Assembly: GCF_034190915.1 (NCBI RefSeq) | Contig: NW_026947484.1 | Span: forward strand, 186,800,982-186,864,981 | DNA: 64,000 nucleotides | Reading direction: 5' to 3' | Origin: Cavia porcellus | Lineage: Eukaryota > Chordata > Mammalia > Rodentia > Caviidae | Shown: positions 22,885 through 34,699 of the stretch, piece after piece | Position numbering within the stretch: the stretch's first letter is position 1 | How the letters are laid out: each line of letters starts with the position of its first letter | The notes under the pieces: model-generated | The model's input: only the letters and a program-made list of their open reading frames with translations | Told to the model about the DNA's origin: nothing | Database searches by the model: none | Made by a program: the position numbers and the translations under genes

Positions 22885-25213
22885 CTTTTTGCTTTCCCCT
22901 TCCTTCTTTTCTCCATTCCTCCATCCTGGTTTCTCTCTCTTTTTGAAGCTTCTTCCCATTTTACAATATCTGTTGTACCATTTGGATCTTATTTACTCTT
23001 TCAGCTTCTCCTAATAGGGAAGCAATATGATGTTTATACATATGCATCTATCTGGCTTATTTCACTTACGGGTATGGTCTTGAGTTGCATCCATTTACCT
23101 GTAAAAATCTCCAGTACTCTTCTTTATAACTAAGTAGAACTCCATTATATAAAAAAGACCACATTTTTTCATCCATTCTTCCATTGTTGAGCATTTGGGT
23201 TGTTTCCAAGATCTAGCTATCCATAAATTATATGTGCATACATTGCTGTGGTATGATATTTTTAATTCTTCTAGGAAGATACTTAGAAATGAAGTAGTTG
23301 AGTCAAATAGGACCTCCAGTCCTAGTTTATCTGAGGAATCTCCATGCATATTTCCAAAGCGGTTCCATGTCTACACTCCCATGAGCAGTGAAAAGGATTC
23401 CTTCTTACCCACAGCCCCTCCAGCATTTGTTGATTTCTTGATGATAGCCATACTTACTGGAGTGAGATGGAATCTGTTTGTTTTAATTTGCATCTCTTGA
23501 ATGAAGAGTGATGTTGAAGATTGATTTTCTGTTTATATTTCTTTATCTGAGAAGTGGTATTTATCTCAGGTACCCATTTTTGGATTGGATCTTTAAATTT
23601 TGGAAGTCTACTGGTTTTGTTTGTTTTTATTTGTTTTTAGTTCTTTACGTGTTCTCACTATCAATCCCTTGTTTGAGGAACATCTGGCAAACGTTTTTCC
23701 CACATTGTGGGTTGTCTTTTCACTCTGTTGGTTTCTCTTGCTGTGCAAAAATCCTTTTAGAAATATGAGATCCCAGTTTATTCTTTGTAATAGTACCTGT
23801 GCAATTAGGGTTTTGTTCATAAAGTCTTTGCCTACATCAATGTCTTCAAGAGTGTTTCTTTGTTTTTTGGTCTTCTTGAGACAGGGTCTCACTATGTCAG
23901 GCTTCTTTAGGCTCAATTTGTAACCCAGGCTGGTCTCAAATTTGCAATGATCCCTCTACCTCAGCCTCTCGAGTGCTGGTATTACAGGAGTTCACCACTA
24001 TGCCCAGCCTGAGTTTCACCTACTCTATCTTCCAGTAGATTTAATATTTCCATTTTAATATTTAGAATTTTGATCCATTTTGAATTTAGTTGAGTGCATG
24101 GTGAAAGAAATTAGTCCAGTTTTTATCTTTGGCATATGCAGAGCCAGTTTTTCCAGCACCATTTATTAAAGAGGCTATGTTTCTTGAAGTGAACATATTT
24201 GGCACTTTTGTTAAAGATAAGGTGGCTTAATATGTCTGTAGCTGTTCTTCCATCTTCTAATCCATTAATCTTCAGGTTTCATTTTTTGTCAATATCATGC
24301 AATTTTTATCACAGGAGCTTAATAGTACAATTTCAGGTCAGGGATTGTGACACCCCCTGTCTTGCCTTTGTTGCCAGAATTACCTTTGCTATTCTAGGTC
24401 TCTTCTGGTTCCAGATGAATTTTAGGATTGTTTCTCTAATTTTATGACATATGCTATTGAATTTTTATTGGAATTGCATTAAATCTGTATAGAAGTTTTA
24501 GAAATATGGCCATTTCCAGTATATTGGTTTCTCCACCCAAGAGCAAGGAATGACTTTCCATTTTCTGATACCTTTTTTAACTACCTTTTTCAAATCTGTT
24601 TTCCTTGTAGAGGTCTTTTACATCTTTTGTTAGATTGATTCTTAGGTGGTTTTTTTTTTTTTTGGATGCTATTGTGAAAGATATTGTTTCCCTAATTTCT
24701 TTCTCAGTAAATTTTTAAATCATGTACAGGAAGACTAGTGACTTTTGAGTATTAACTTTGTATCCAGCTATGATACTGAATTTGGTTATTACATCTAAAA
24801 ATCTCCTGATAGAGTTTTAGAGGTCCTCTATCATGTCATCTGCAAATAACAACAATTTAAATTCTTCCTTTCCTATTATTACTACTTTTCTTTCTATCTC
24901 TTGTTTAATTATCTGCCTAAAGTTTCCAGGACTATGTTGAATAATAGCAGAGACAGTGGACATCCTTGTTTTCTTCCTGATTTAGAGAGAAAGCTTTCAG
25001 TTTTTGTCCATTTAAAATGATTTTGGCTATCAGATTGAGGTAAAGACTCAATTCCAATTTTCTATAGGGTTTTTATCATGACTGAGTGTTGGACTTTGTC
25101 AAAAGCTTTTTCTGAATCGATTGAGATTATCATGTGATTTTTTTTCCTTGGCTCTATTAATATGGTGTATTACATTTATGGATTTAATATGTTGAACCAT
25201 CCCTGCATCCCTG
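22882..25213 (-). mobile_element. 5'-truncated L1, ORF2 remnant
   Basis: Read on the minus strand it is the reverse transcriptase and C-terminal part of ORF2 in broken frames. Plus-strand landmarks are 'gttgtttccaagatctagct' (end of ORF2), 'ttttccagcaccatttatta' and 'ttgtcaaaagctttttctga', the complement of the usual 'gcagaaaaagcttttgac' block upstream of the RT active site. The 5' break is at about 25213, after 'catccctgggatgac'. A B1-like SINE interrupts it at 23862-24012. Confidence 0.88.
23862..24012 (-). mobile_element. B1-type SINE in the L1
   Basis: The plus strand reads 'gagacagggtctcactatg...ccaggctggtctcaaatttg...tgctggtattacagg', the complement of a B1 element. An extra segment of about 25 bases lies between the 'ctcactatg' and 'aacccaggctgg' blocks. 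It lies inside the minus-strand L1, so it is younger than that L1. Confidence 0.85.
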
Positions 25214-26715
25214 GGATGACATTATAAAGTTTAAAAGTGTAGACTTACTGATGAGTAAAGCATTGCCCACACAATGCTTTTAAATATTAAACAATATTTA
25301 AAAATAAATAGTAGAATATTGCTATTTAATTAAAATTTAAATTTTTCTGTGAAACAAGACATTTTAAGAATTTTTCATTTATTTCTTCGGTAACATTGTG
25401 TGAGTGCTATGTCTTGAAAGATATAGTACTCTGATCGAGGAGAAATGTGGACCTTTTGTTTTGTGTTTAAATTATCAAGCTAATCCCAAATCTAAAGTCT
25501 GAGTAAATTGGCTGGTGAAATTACATCAACCACAATTACAAGAAAATCTTATTTTATATTGCATAATGCGGCATAGGAACTCATTCTGAGCTACACCAAA
25601 TGCTGAAATACTCGAAGTTGTTTTTTATCTCTCATCATTCCCCCTGTAGTGCCTCCTCCCCAGATATCGTATCATCAACCGTCATATAGACCAGTCCCCA
25701 GAGATCCTCTAAACTCTAGACCTTTTTTATTTTCCATTTTGGCCCTATCATAATTATCTGTCCACAGTCTCATTTTATGAGTCATATTCTCTACTTCCAA
25801 CCCACCTCCAAAAAAATGGCAAATCTGTGAATTGCTAATTATAAATGCCTTGGTATATTTCTTGTCAAATATAACAGGTTATCAGTTTGGCTTACAAGAT
25901 TGGAATAAATGTCACTGGTCAGAACAAGGAGAGTCAAGGTAAAAGATTTCAGATGACCCCAGATGCACAAAAGGAGAAAAGCTTGGCAAATGACCAGAGG
26001 ACATGGCAGGTACAAATGGCACCAGTCCAGCACCTGGGGATTCGTCTGGCAGCTAATTGACAGGAGAAAACAGCCAAGCAGGTGGCTAATAGCACAAGTT
26101 CAGCTATGTGAAGCTAGGTCAGGAAGAGGGTCAGCAAAATTAGGAATAGAAATCTAAGAAATTGGGAATCCATAAAAACTGAAAAATTCTACATAAAGAG
26201 GTTAGATTACTAAGCCATTTCCATCTCCATCATTGCAAGGTACTGTCCAAGTGTGGTAACCATAAAAGTCTTGAGAATGAAAATGATGAGACTCGCTCAG
26301 TTGGAAAGATGTGCATGATATTTAACGAGCTAATGTTAATAAAACTATGAACCAAGATTATAAACAAACTGCTCCCTTTCTCCAGAAGAGGGCAGACTTA
26401 CAGTACAGGGAGAATTGCAAAGGAAGCCTGACAGCTAGAACACTCAATTCTCTTCCATAGCAAAGGAGGGAAAAGATTGAATAGGAAATTGAGAAAGATA
26501 GTCAAGAGATATTTCACAAAAGAGATGATACTTGAGCTTGGTTACGGAGCATAAGTAGAATCCTGTTCATATGGAAAGAAGCACATATCAAATGGGTACA
26601 AAATGGTAAGAAGGCTTGAAAGTACACAACGAGGAGCTGAGCACTGTCATCTGTGATTAGCACAGTAGGATAACATAGTAGGAAAAAATTAAACTAGATT
26701 ACACGCACACACACA
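25214..26715. other. Single-copy-like DNA, no gene seen
   Basis: AT-rich at the start, balanced later. No repeats recognised beyond a short (AC)n at about 26702-26716. No exon or RNA gene can be supported. Confidence 0.3.
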
Positions 26716-26900
26716 CAATCAGCCCTCCATATCCGTGGGTTCTCCATGTGAGGTTTCAACCAATCATAGGTCAAAAGAGTCAAAGAAGATTTGTTTGCAG
26801 TCAACATATGCAAATTTTTTCTTGTCATCATTGACGGGTGCAATCAACACATTCAGTGATTTATTTTGCTTATGGAAAAAGAAACACTGAAGTTCCAATA
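26716..26900 (+). mobile_element. Tigger-type (TcMar) DNA transposon end
   Basis: 'caatcagccctccatatccg' followed by 'tgggttctccatgtg' and 'ttcaaccaatcatagg' is a diverged Tigger/MER2-type inverted terminus. The following 'tttttcttgtcatcattg' fits the same element. The far end is not found, so only a fragment remains. Confidence 0.65.
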
Positions 26901-27308
26901 CAGCTGAGGATAAATGGGATAGAATTGTCATTAACTAAGACAGAAGGATTTAGGAGACAATATAAATTAGTTTTAAGTTTTGGGGGAAAAAGAAATTCTG
27001 GAAGACAGTGAAGTGCAGAAAAATTGAAACCTTGAACAATTGACAATGTATAAAATCACTCATGGAAAATCTCTAGAACAGAAAAAAAAGTAGAACATTT
27101 GGGATACTAAATTTGACTACACACAAAAGGCATGGCATGATTGCAAAAATAACCATGCAGAGATTCAGTGAAATGAGTGTTCATAGATTCTTACAAAATA
27201 GGAGCAGGATAGGGTATTCTTAAGGGACAAATATTCAAAATAAGACACTTGTTCTCTACCCAGTCCACCAACATTGACAGAAAGCTGCCTTCTCTAGTTA
27301 GCCTTCTT

Positions 27309-27323
27309 AAAAGAATGAGGAAG
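27309..27323. repeat. Target-site duplication of half-LINE 3
   Basis: aaaagaatgaggaag occurs here and at 30512-30526, flanking the element exactly. Confidence 0.92.
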
Positions 27324-28078
27324 TGACTTCCAGGGGAACATGGTGGATAGATAACAGCAGCTATGGAGGCTCTCTGAGACAGCCAGCATAGAATCCAGGA
27401 ATGGTGTAGTGTGATGAGTCCTAAACAAGGAGAGATATACCCTGCTGACCCAGGAACTTGAACTAAGCTGAGAGAAACCAACTGGAAATGCAATCCCAGT
27501 GCTATAACCGGAACAGATAAAATCTCAGCATAGAAGCTGGAACCTACACCTCTGGAAACTGTGATTTGAAATTTCTGCTGCCACTGCTGTGTCTGAATTG
27601 GCACAGCAGGAAGAGAGACCCACAAAACCTCTGAGAGCAGGAACCAGTGAACAGAGTTAAAAGTGGGACTGTTGGGAGCCCTGAATCAACTCGCGGTGAG
27701 TGAGAGGAATGGGGACCCTTCCGTAGACTAGAAGGCTCCAACAGAGGACATTCTGGGACCAGGCAGACTAGCCAGAACAGGATGCAGCAGTGACTTTAGT
27801 CACATATTCCCCTCTCAAGCAGGATTGGTGGGGAGCACTCAGGCTGGGTGACGCCACAGACTAAGACTCAGTAGGCTAGCCCAAACCAGGTCCCAGCACC
27901 AGGTGGCACACCCTAGCAGTGAAGCCTTCAGTAGGTTGACCTGAAGGGGTGAGCCCAGTAGAGGCTGCCCAGGTCTGTGTCTCCATAGTACACTGCAGTG
28001 GGCAGGAACACCTAGCCGGTGGATTCAAACAAACTGTAACCAACAAAGAAAGAAACTGGGCCTCCTATATATGCTTGT

Positions 28079-29150
28079 ATGGAAGGAACAAAAAGTATAG
28101 GAAGAGAGAGCAACAAGAAAGGGTCCTCAGTCCCCAATCCTGAGAACACTGATCCAGGAAAGGTAAGTGCAAAGGAGAATGAGGACAGAAAACATGCAAT
28201 ATCAGACAAGGCACCAATAGACATAAAGCGATATCTCCAGAGCCTCATAGATGAGTTCAAAAGTGAAGTATTTAATGAAGTAAGGCAAGATATAAGTAGA
28301 AGAGTTAGAGAAATGCTAAGCACCACCCAAGAAAAAATGGTGCAATGGAAAAACAGAAAAAAAGGGGAGAACTGTTTGATGGAGAAAATAGAGAAAACAT
28401 ACACTTTGTGAAGCAGGTTCAAAGAGATTATCAGGAAACTAAAAACTCTATTGAAAGCTGGCATAACAGCTTGAAAGAAACTAAGGATAGATTAGCTGAA
28501 CTGGAGGACAAATTTGTAAAGTGGGAGCATGAAATGAAAAACTTCTTAAAAATAACAAGGAAACAGCAATAATACAAAGGCTAGAAGATGATAAGAGGAT
28601 CTATAACTTAAGAATTAAGAATGTAAAAGAAGAAGTAGGGACACAAACAAATGAACCACAAATGCTATTCACAGAAATAATCCAGGAGAATTTCCCTAAA
28701 TGAGCAAAAGGTAAAGATACTCAGATGTTTGAGGCATACAGGACCCCAGCCACCTACAACCCAAACAGAGCTACACCCAGGCATATAATAATCAAAATTC
28801 CAGAAATCCAGTATAAGAACAGAATATTGAAAGCCATCAGAGGCAAGAAACAGATCACTTACAAGGGAGCACCCATCACAATTACAGCAGACTTCTCGGC
28901 ACAAACCATCAAATCACAAAGAGCATGGGGTAAAATAATTCAAGCTTTGAAACATAATAACCTCCAGCCAAGATTGATATATCCTGCACAACTGTCCCTA
29001 GAAATTGATGGAAAAACAAGGTGCTTCCAGGATAAAGAGGAACTAGGGGAATTTGCAACCACCAATTCAACTCTACAAAGAATACTGCAGGATAGTCTAA
29101 AAAAGAAAAATACCAAGATTCCAGAAATAGTTGAAGAGAGGCCACCATGA
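28079..29150 (+). pseudogene. Broken ORF1 of half-LINE 3
   Basis: The usual start codon is changed (atagga for atggga at about 28097), though an in-frame ATG lies 18 bases upstream at 28079. The frame runs to 28411 with the N-terminus and first part of the coiled coil, but a shift near 28340 moves the rest into the frame 28345-28572. A TAA at 28570-28572 and a TGA near 28701 follow. The RNA-binding and C-terminal domains are open at 28725-29150 (ATPRHIII and FSAQTIKS). Unlike the 10762 copy it keeps the extra ~15 N-terminal residues and the C-terminal tail. At least three lesions make it non-functional. Confidence 0.9.
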
Positions 29151-29230
29151 ATGGAGCAGAAACTGAAATGAAGAAGACAAACTGACAACTAATAACAGAA
29201 AAAGAGCTCAACAGAAATGAGGCAGAGAAG

Positions 29231-30511
29231 GTTGGATGGTAGGAACAGCTATTTTGGAGAAAACAAGACATTATAATAGCTAGTGCTGATTTAATATCAT
29301 CTTGTTTTGAAGTCCCATCAAGCTTTTGTTCTTCTGTCTCCATCAGTCTTAACATGTTGTATCTTATTGGATTTTATTATGTGTGATAATATAAACAAAA
29401 ACTTTTATAGACAAGGAGATTATACAGAAACCATTGTTCATTTTCTGTTAGTTGATTCTGTAATCCTGTCATTCTCTTGAATGGTTTTACATTGTCTTGA
29501 TATGTTTGATGCTACAGTACACGAAGTTATACTCAAAAATTTCAAGGAAAGAGACACTATGGTAACTACCTTTATGTCGGGATATCTTGTGCTGAACACT
29601 ATTTTGCTTAAATGGTTATGTTTTGACCTGCGCTGTTTTGTTATGCCCCCTTTTATCTCAATCTCCTTTTTTTATTATTTGCTTTTTTATTTTTATCTTT
29701 TTAATTAAGGGAAAAATAAATAAAAAATAGCAGGATATATTATAGTAACCCACTTTGATTTCCTATTAACTTGATTTGAAACCCTGTATTGCTCTCACCA
29801 TTTTGTTTTGACTGATTTTCCCCTATTCTGTTTTGCTTATAGTACCAAGTTCGAAAGTATAGGCAACAACTGTGAAGACAGTAAGATTCATTATGACGCC
29901 CATTCTGGTTGACTATTATCTTTTTTAAAGTCCTGTAATGTCTCCAGTGTTTTGGTTTTATTGGTTTTGTTCTTTACTGTTCTGTTCAATTTTATTATAA
30001 CTAATGATATAGGCAATTCTTTTTAAGATAGCAAGAGACATTATGGTAACCACTGTTGATCACCTTGTATTTTGTTTTTACGTTATGTATTATGTCCATC
30101 TTTTTGATTTGACTGACTCTGTTTTTTTATGTCACATTTGGTTTTACTCTCTTCAAAAAAAGTAATAAGAACTGTGTGAGTAATAAAACCCAAAATGTGT
30201 AATTGTCATTGTACAAAAGAGAGGAAAAGAAAGTGCTCTAAAGGATATAACTGCATGTATATTTAAGTGTATAAGATAGATAACCATATTACTGAGTTTT
30301 TTTGGATCATTGAACAGAACTGTTTGCAGTCTCACTGTCTGAATGTCTACTTTATATGCTTTAATTTTGTAACATGAACAACTATTTCTAAGATAACAAT
30401 ATGTAATCTATCAACTAGTGATTTCCTACGGTTTATTTTTTCTGAAATTCTGTATAACTTGTACCCTTTTTCTGTTTGTTTTTTTCTTCTTCTCCTTAAA
30501 TAAAAGTTAAA
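29231..30511 (+). repeat. 3' region of half-LINE 3: imperfect ~150-base repeats
   Basis: Related units begin near 29262, 29410, 29540, 29725, 29876 and 30027. Each has a version of 'gacattatggtaacca.tg', then 'cttgttttgaagtcctgta', then a T-rich block with 'gttttgttttgattgac', and ends in 'gataggcaattcttttgaag'-type sequence. An internal A-rich site with AATAAA lies at 29711-29727, between the third and fourth units. The last 330 bases are the family 3' end. Confidence 0.8.
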
Positions 30512-30526
30512 AAAAGAATGAGGAAG

Positions 30527-33500
30527 CAATAAAATGACCTGCAGAGATAGTTTAGTTCTGTAACACTGTTCTCCTACAACAACCTGCTTAACTCATAATT
30601 TACACCATGTCCATAGAATACTAACCTGTCCACAGCCTGCAGTATGTTGACCATGATACATTCACCATCTAATCACCAAAATTCACCACTGAAATTTTGT
30701 GTCAGACCTAGATGATTTTTCAGAAATACACTGGTTCTCTTGAGACCAAAATAACACCATAAACAACTTAGACAAAATTTTTCAGGTCTTTCCAATAAAT
30801 ATAGTAAATAACTTCTACTGTACTGATGAAAAACAAATATTCAGCTTACTGTGTTCTTAAAATTCAGTATCTTTCGTAATAAAACTGGAATACAAAATTT
30901 ACTATACAAGGCTGTTGTGCAGATCAAATACTTCTAGGCATGTTCTATAAATTCTTAATCATTATATAATTGTTAGTTGTTATTATCAATAGAGATTAAT
31001 GTATACATAGCTAATGATATATAAGATTTAAATGGCAAAGAGATTTTCATTTCACTTTACTATAAAAAAATAGTTATGACTTTAATCCAAAGAAATATGA
31101 TATTGTAACAGAAAAAATTTAAAGAAATATTCATAATATTGTACGCATTCAATGCAGCACATTTATAAATACAAACAGGAATTCTCATCCTTTTGTTGTA
31201 AACAGCAGAGTAAACTAAACTAGACTTCTGATAACAGTCTATGTGAATTATATTTCCTACTGAATATCAGAGAACCAAAGGACACCAATTTCATTGTTTT
31301 ATTCTTGGGGTAACACTATAAGGACATTATTTTAGAATAAAACCTCCATCCAAAATGATTAATCAAAGTAAGACAAGATACAGAAGAGCACTGTTATTCC
31401 AAACACCGAGTTTAATAAACAGCTAAACCTCAGGGAAAACATTTTAGTTTCCACATCTCTGAAATACTTTACATCTGTGCAGGAGAGAAGCTCACATGGA
31501 AAAAAAAATGATCGGACTACATGGTTGAACATTTTAGCAGTAAAACCTTTTAACTCATGGTAGAGTGATGATGACAAAATTAGTTGACTCAGAGCAAAAT
31601 GAAAAATAAACATTTACAGCCAAGGACAGCAAACTAAATCACAACTCTTTTGTTTCATGAGACTGTATAAGTTCACAAAGTGAGAAATTATGCTAACAGT
31701 AGTCAACTCTCGGCATTCCAAGAATTGGGGGATATCAGAAAAGCAATTTGTTGAAATAAACTTTGCTTAAGAAAAAACTATTAATGGGGGCCTTGTCTGG
31801 AAATACCAGGAGGTGAGGTAGAATCATTCATACTCAAGAAACTGCAGACTCATTAAGAGGCGATCTTGAAGAAAAGATCTCTCTGGGAGTGTAGATCTGG
31901 TCCTGCTGCTCACAGTACTTGTTTCCAGGACTTTCCGGCCATTTACTTCTTCACCTGCCCTGGCACACGCTAAGTGGGATGGATGGCCATTAATAGGGAA
32001 ATACGAGACTAGGATGAGAATCAATCCCAGCTGTCTTCTTCAGTGAGCACAGGATAATTTTTAAAGCTCAAAGATTATCCTTGATTTGCTGTTATGGCAG
32101 CTGAGCCTATTTTTCAGTAGCTGAAAATGCATAACTATATATTTACTCCTAAATACTTAAAAGGGAAACAGAAAGCCATATTTCTTAAGAGAAACAGACT
32201 TGGCTTTGCTGTACTATAGATCATATTAAGTGGGGGCCATCAGGCAAATGAGCCCAGATTTGAGACAACAAATTCTGTCAATGGATTTGGAGCCATTAGA
32301 CTTGGGTACAAACTACAACAAAATAATGAGATTTGATTCCATGTGAGAAAAAAATTATAGAACTAAAAAAAATTCCTTCCCATTACAATCAATTACTAAA
32401 AGGATTCTGCTAAGAAAATGCACTGAAATGAATTGTGTAACTGTTACTCTTTCATTAAAATGATTTAATAGTTTTACAAATGTCATGGCATTAGCATTTT
32501 ATGCAAAGCTATAAAACAGTAGCAAGTAAAAAAAAAACCATGTGCCATTAAAAGTCAGCACTTTTGGGCTACGTTTATGAGACTACATGGTCACTTTGTG
32601 ATACGAAATGACAGCACCCATAAGATAAATATTGCTTGCTGGCCAGTTTTATTTTGGGCAGGAGGCCATTAAAGGAATGAGGCTGCCGAATTCATCCTTC
32701 ATTTGGATGAGCTTCAACAACCCATTTACACCCACTAACTCATTCTCAGATACCTCTAATGAGAAGAAAAACTTTCTGGAGTATTTCCTTAAGAAATTAT
32801 TTAATTACATAGTTTTATGATGTTAAACTGCTCCTCCTAACATGATCTGAAAACTTATTTACTGGCCGAAAAGAGGCACATCTAGGACAAATCCTAAAAC
32901 ATGAATTTTCTAGGAAAAAAGGCACAGAAGTAGATGCTGATACTCTTAACAATCTAGTCTCAATTCATGGTCTTGCTATGTAACAATTAGATATTTCCCA
33001 TATTCAAATAGAGTGTGGTAGATGATGTTGTTATTTTTGTACTTGTTATTTACAAATCTATCCCTAAAAGGAAATTTTTATAAGAGTTACAAGCACACCG
33101 AGGCAAAGTAATAAACCTCAAAGTTCTACAAAGTTTAAATTATTAATTAGACATCAGCCATTTGCAAGGTTTGGTGTTACAGTCAGAATTCATATTAAAA
33201 ATAAAAATTGGCTTGCCATCATTTTGAGTGTAAATGGATCAGAGGTAAACGGCTAATATACTGCCAGTAGTCATTTAGGAGCTGATGCTACATAAAAAAT
33301 TGGCTAGCAAAAATAATTAAGAAACAGATTAAGTCTCTTCTGGATTATTGAGCTTATCTGCATATGATTTAGGCTACTTCTTAACTCACATGTTTGGTAA
33401 CATGTAATCCACAGGAAACAGGGAATAAGGTCGATTTCAAATGCTGGCTTGAGGATAGGAAATTACATAGCTCTTCTCTAAATCTAGGAGATTTAGCATG

Positions 33501-34329
33501 ATGGTTGGCAAGGGCAGTACCTTCTCATCACAGAATGACGGAAGTGGTTTGCCCCCAGAATTGTTAGTAGCAATCAAAGGGTATTGAAAAGCTTCTGGGT
33601 GGCCCCTCAACCACTATCTAATTGAGTTGATGAGGAAGTCTTGTCACATTGGATTAGAAGTGGACCTTTCTGGCCCCTCTCTGATCTCACTGTGATAAGA
33701 AGTTAATTTCATTTATTGTCTTACATTTTTAAGTGGTTTATCAGTCTTGTCACTTTTTAAATACTATATTCTAATTACATTTATTAATTATGGGAATACC
33801 ACGGTTCCTTTAACATTAATAATTCCTCAACTTGAAAGAAACGCCAACAGAAGCAGGAAAGGGGATGTACTGAGTCAGCATCAGAATGTGGAGTACAGTT
33901 GATGGCAATGACCCGAACTGCAGGGCTGTCAATTACCACATGCTAGAACTGAAAGTTCCATCATAGGCATCTTTCCCATTGTTCTACAAACACATTTAAT
34001 TTTGCTGCCTACATCAAAAATATCAGAATTAATTAAAATTTTAGGATCCAGGAGGGAATGAGTAGATAAAATAATTCCTCCCTTCAAAAACTTTACAGTC
34101 TGATTAGACAAGTAAATATAAAAATGAGTATCAGCAAAATGTGTTAAATAATTCCCAAGATACAGTTTGGAGAATCACCTAAGATGCCTGTTAAAGATGC
34201 AGATTTCTAGTCTGCACACATAGATCAAAAGATCCTGAGACAACAGACCTGGAATGTGTGCAGTGAGCCATTTTTAACAGAATCCACAGAGGTGATTCTA
34301 ATGCACATAGTCAAAGTAACAAATATTAG
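30527..34329. other. Single-copy-like DNA, no gene seen
   Basis: The longest stretch in the window without recognised repeats. All open frames are under 90 codons and none has a known motif. 32470-32800 has a mixed, non-repetitive composition with several TAAT/ATTA words and could be a conserved non-coding element, which cannot be judged without alignment. Confidence 0.3.
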
Positions 34330-34545
34330 GAAATAGCAGTGGATAAGAATTTTAACCATCTAGAGTCTGGTTTGACTCTCAGATTTACCATTTTCTAGTC
34401 ATGAGACTTTAAGCTAATAAAAATTCTCTGGGCTTTAGTGTTTTCACTTATAAAATAAAGATAATAATATCTGCATGTTCAGAGGTAGTAATATTGGTAT
34501 CTAGTAGAGAATAAAAGCTGTTGTTTTCATTAGTGTTATTGAAAC
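34330..34545 (+). mobile_element. MIR SINE
   Basis: 'agcagtggataagaatttta', 'gagtctggtttgactctcag', 'ctagtcatgagactttaagc', 'cacttataaaataaagataa' reproduce the MIR blocks in order, diverged as expected for an ancient element. Confidence 0.75.
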
Positions 34546-34699
34546 ATTATTGAAAGTGATCAACTGCTGATTGACCTCGCATCCCTCTTTGAATTTAATG
34601 AACAGAAAGCAAGTTCTGGATAAAGTTAGAGAAAGTTTTAATGAGGAAGTAGTTGTTGTAAGCTGGAAAATTTAATGAATGGTTTGCATTATAATGCCC

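Larger units (their letters stand above)
27324..30511 (+). mobile_element. Half-LINE 3 (HAL1-like), full length
   Basis: The 3188-base element has a 5' UTR (start 'tgacttccaggggaacatgg'), a broken ORF1 and a 1.36 kb 3' region ending 'ccttaaataaaagttaaaaa'. There is no ORF2. It is collinear with the minus-strand copy at 10762-13881 over its whole length. The 15-base direct repeats confirm retrotransposition by target-primed reverse transcription. Lesions in ORF1 and lost CpGs make it older than half-LINE 1. Confidence 0.92.
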
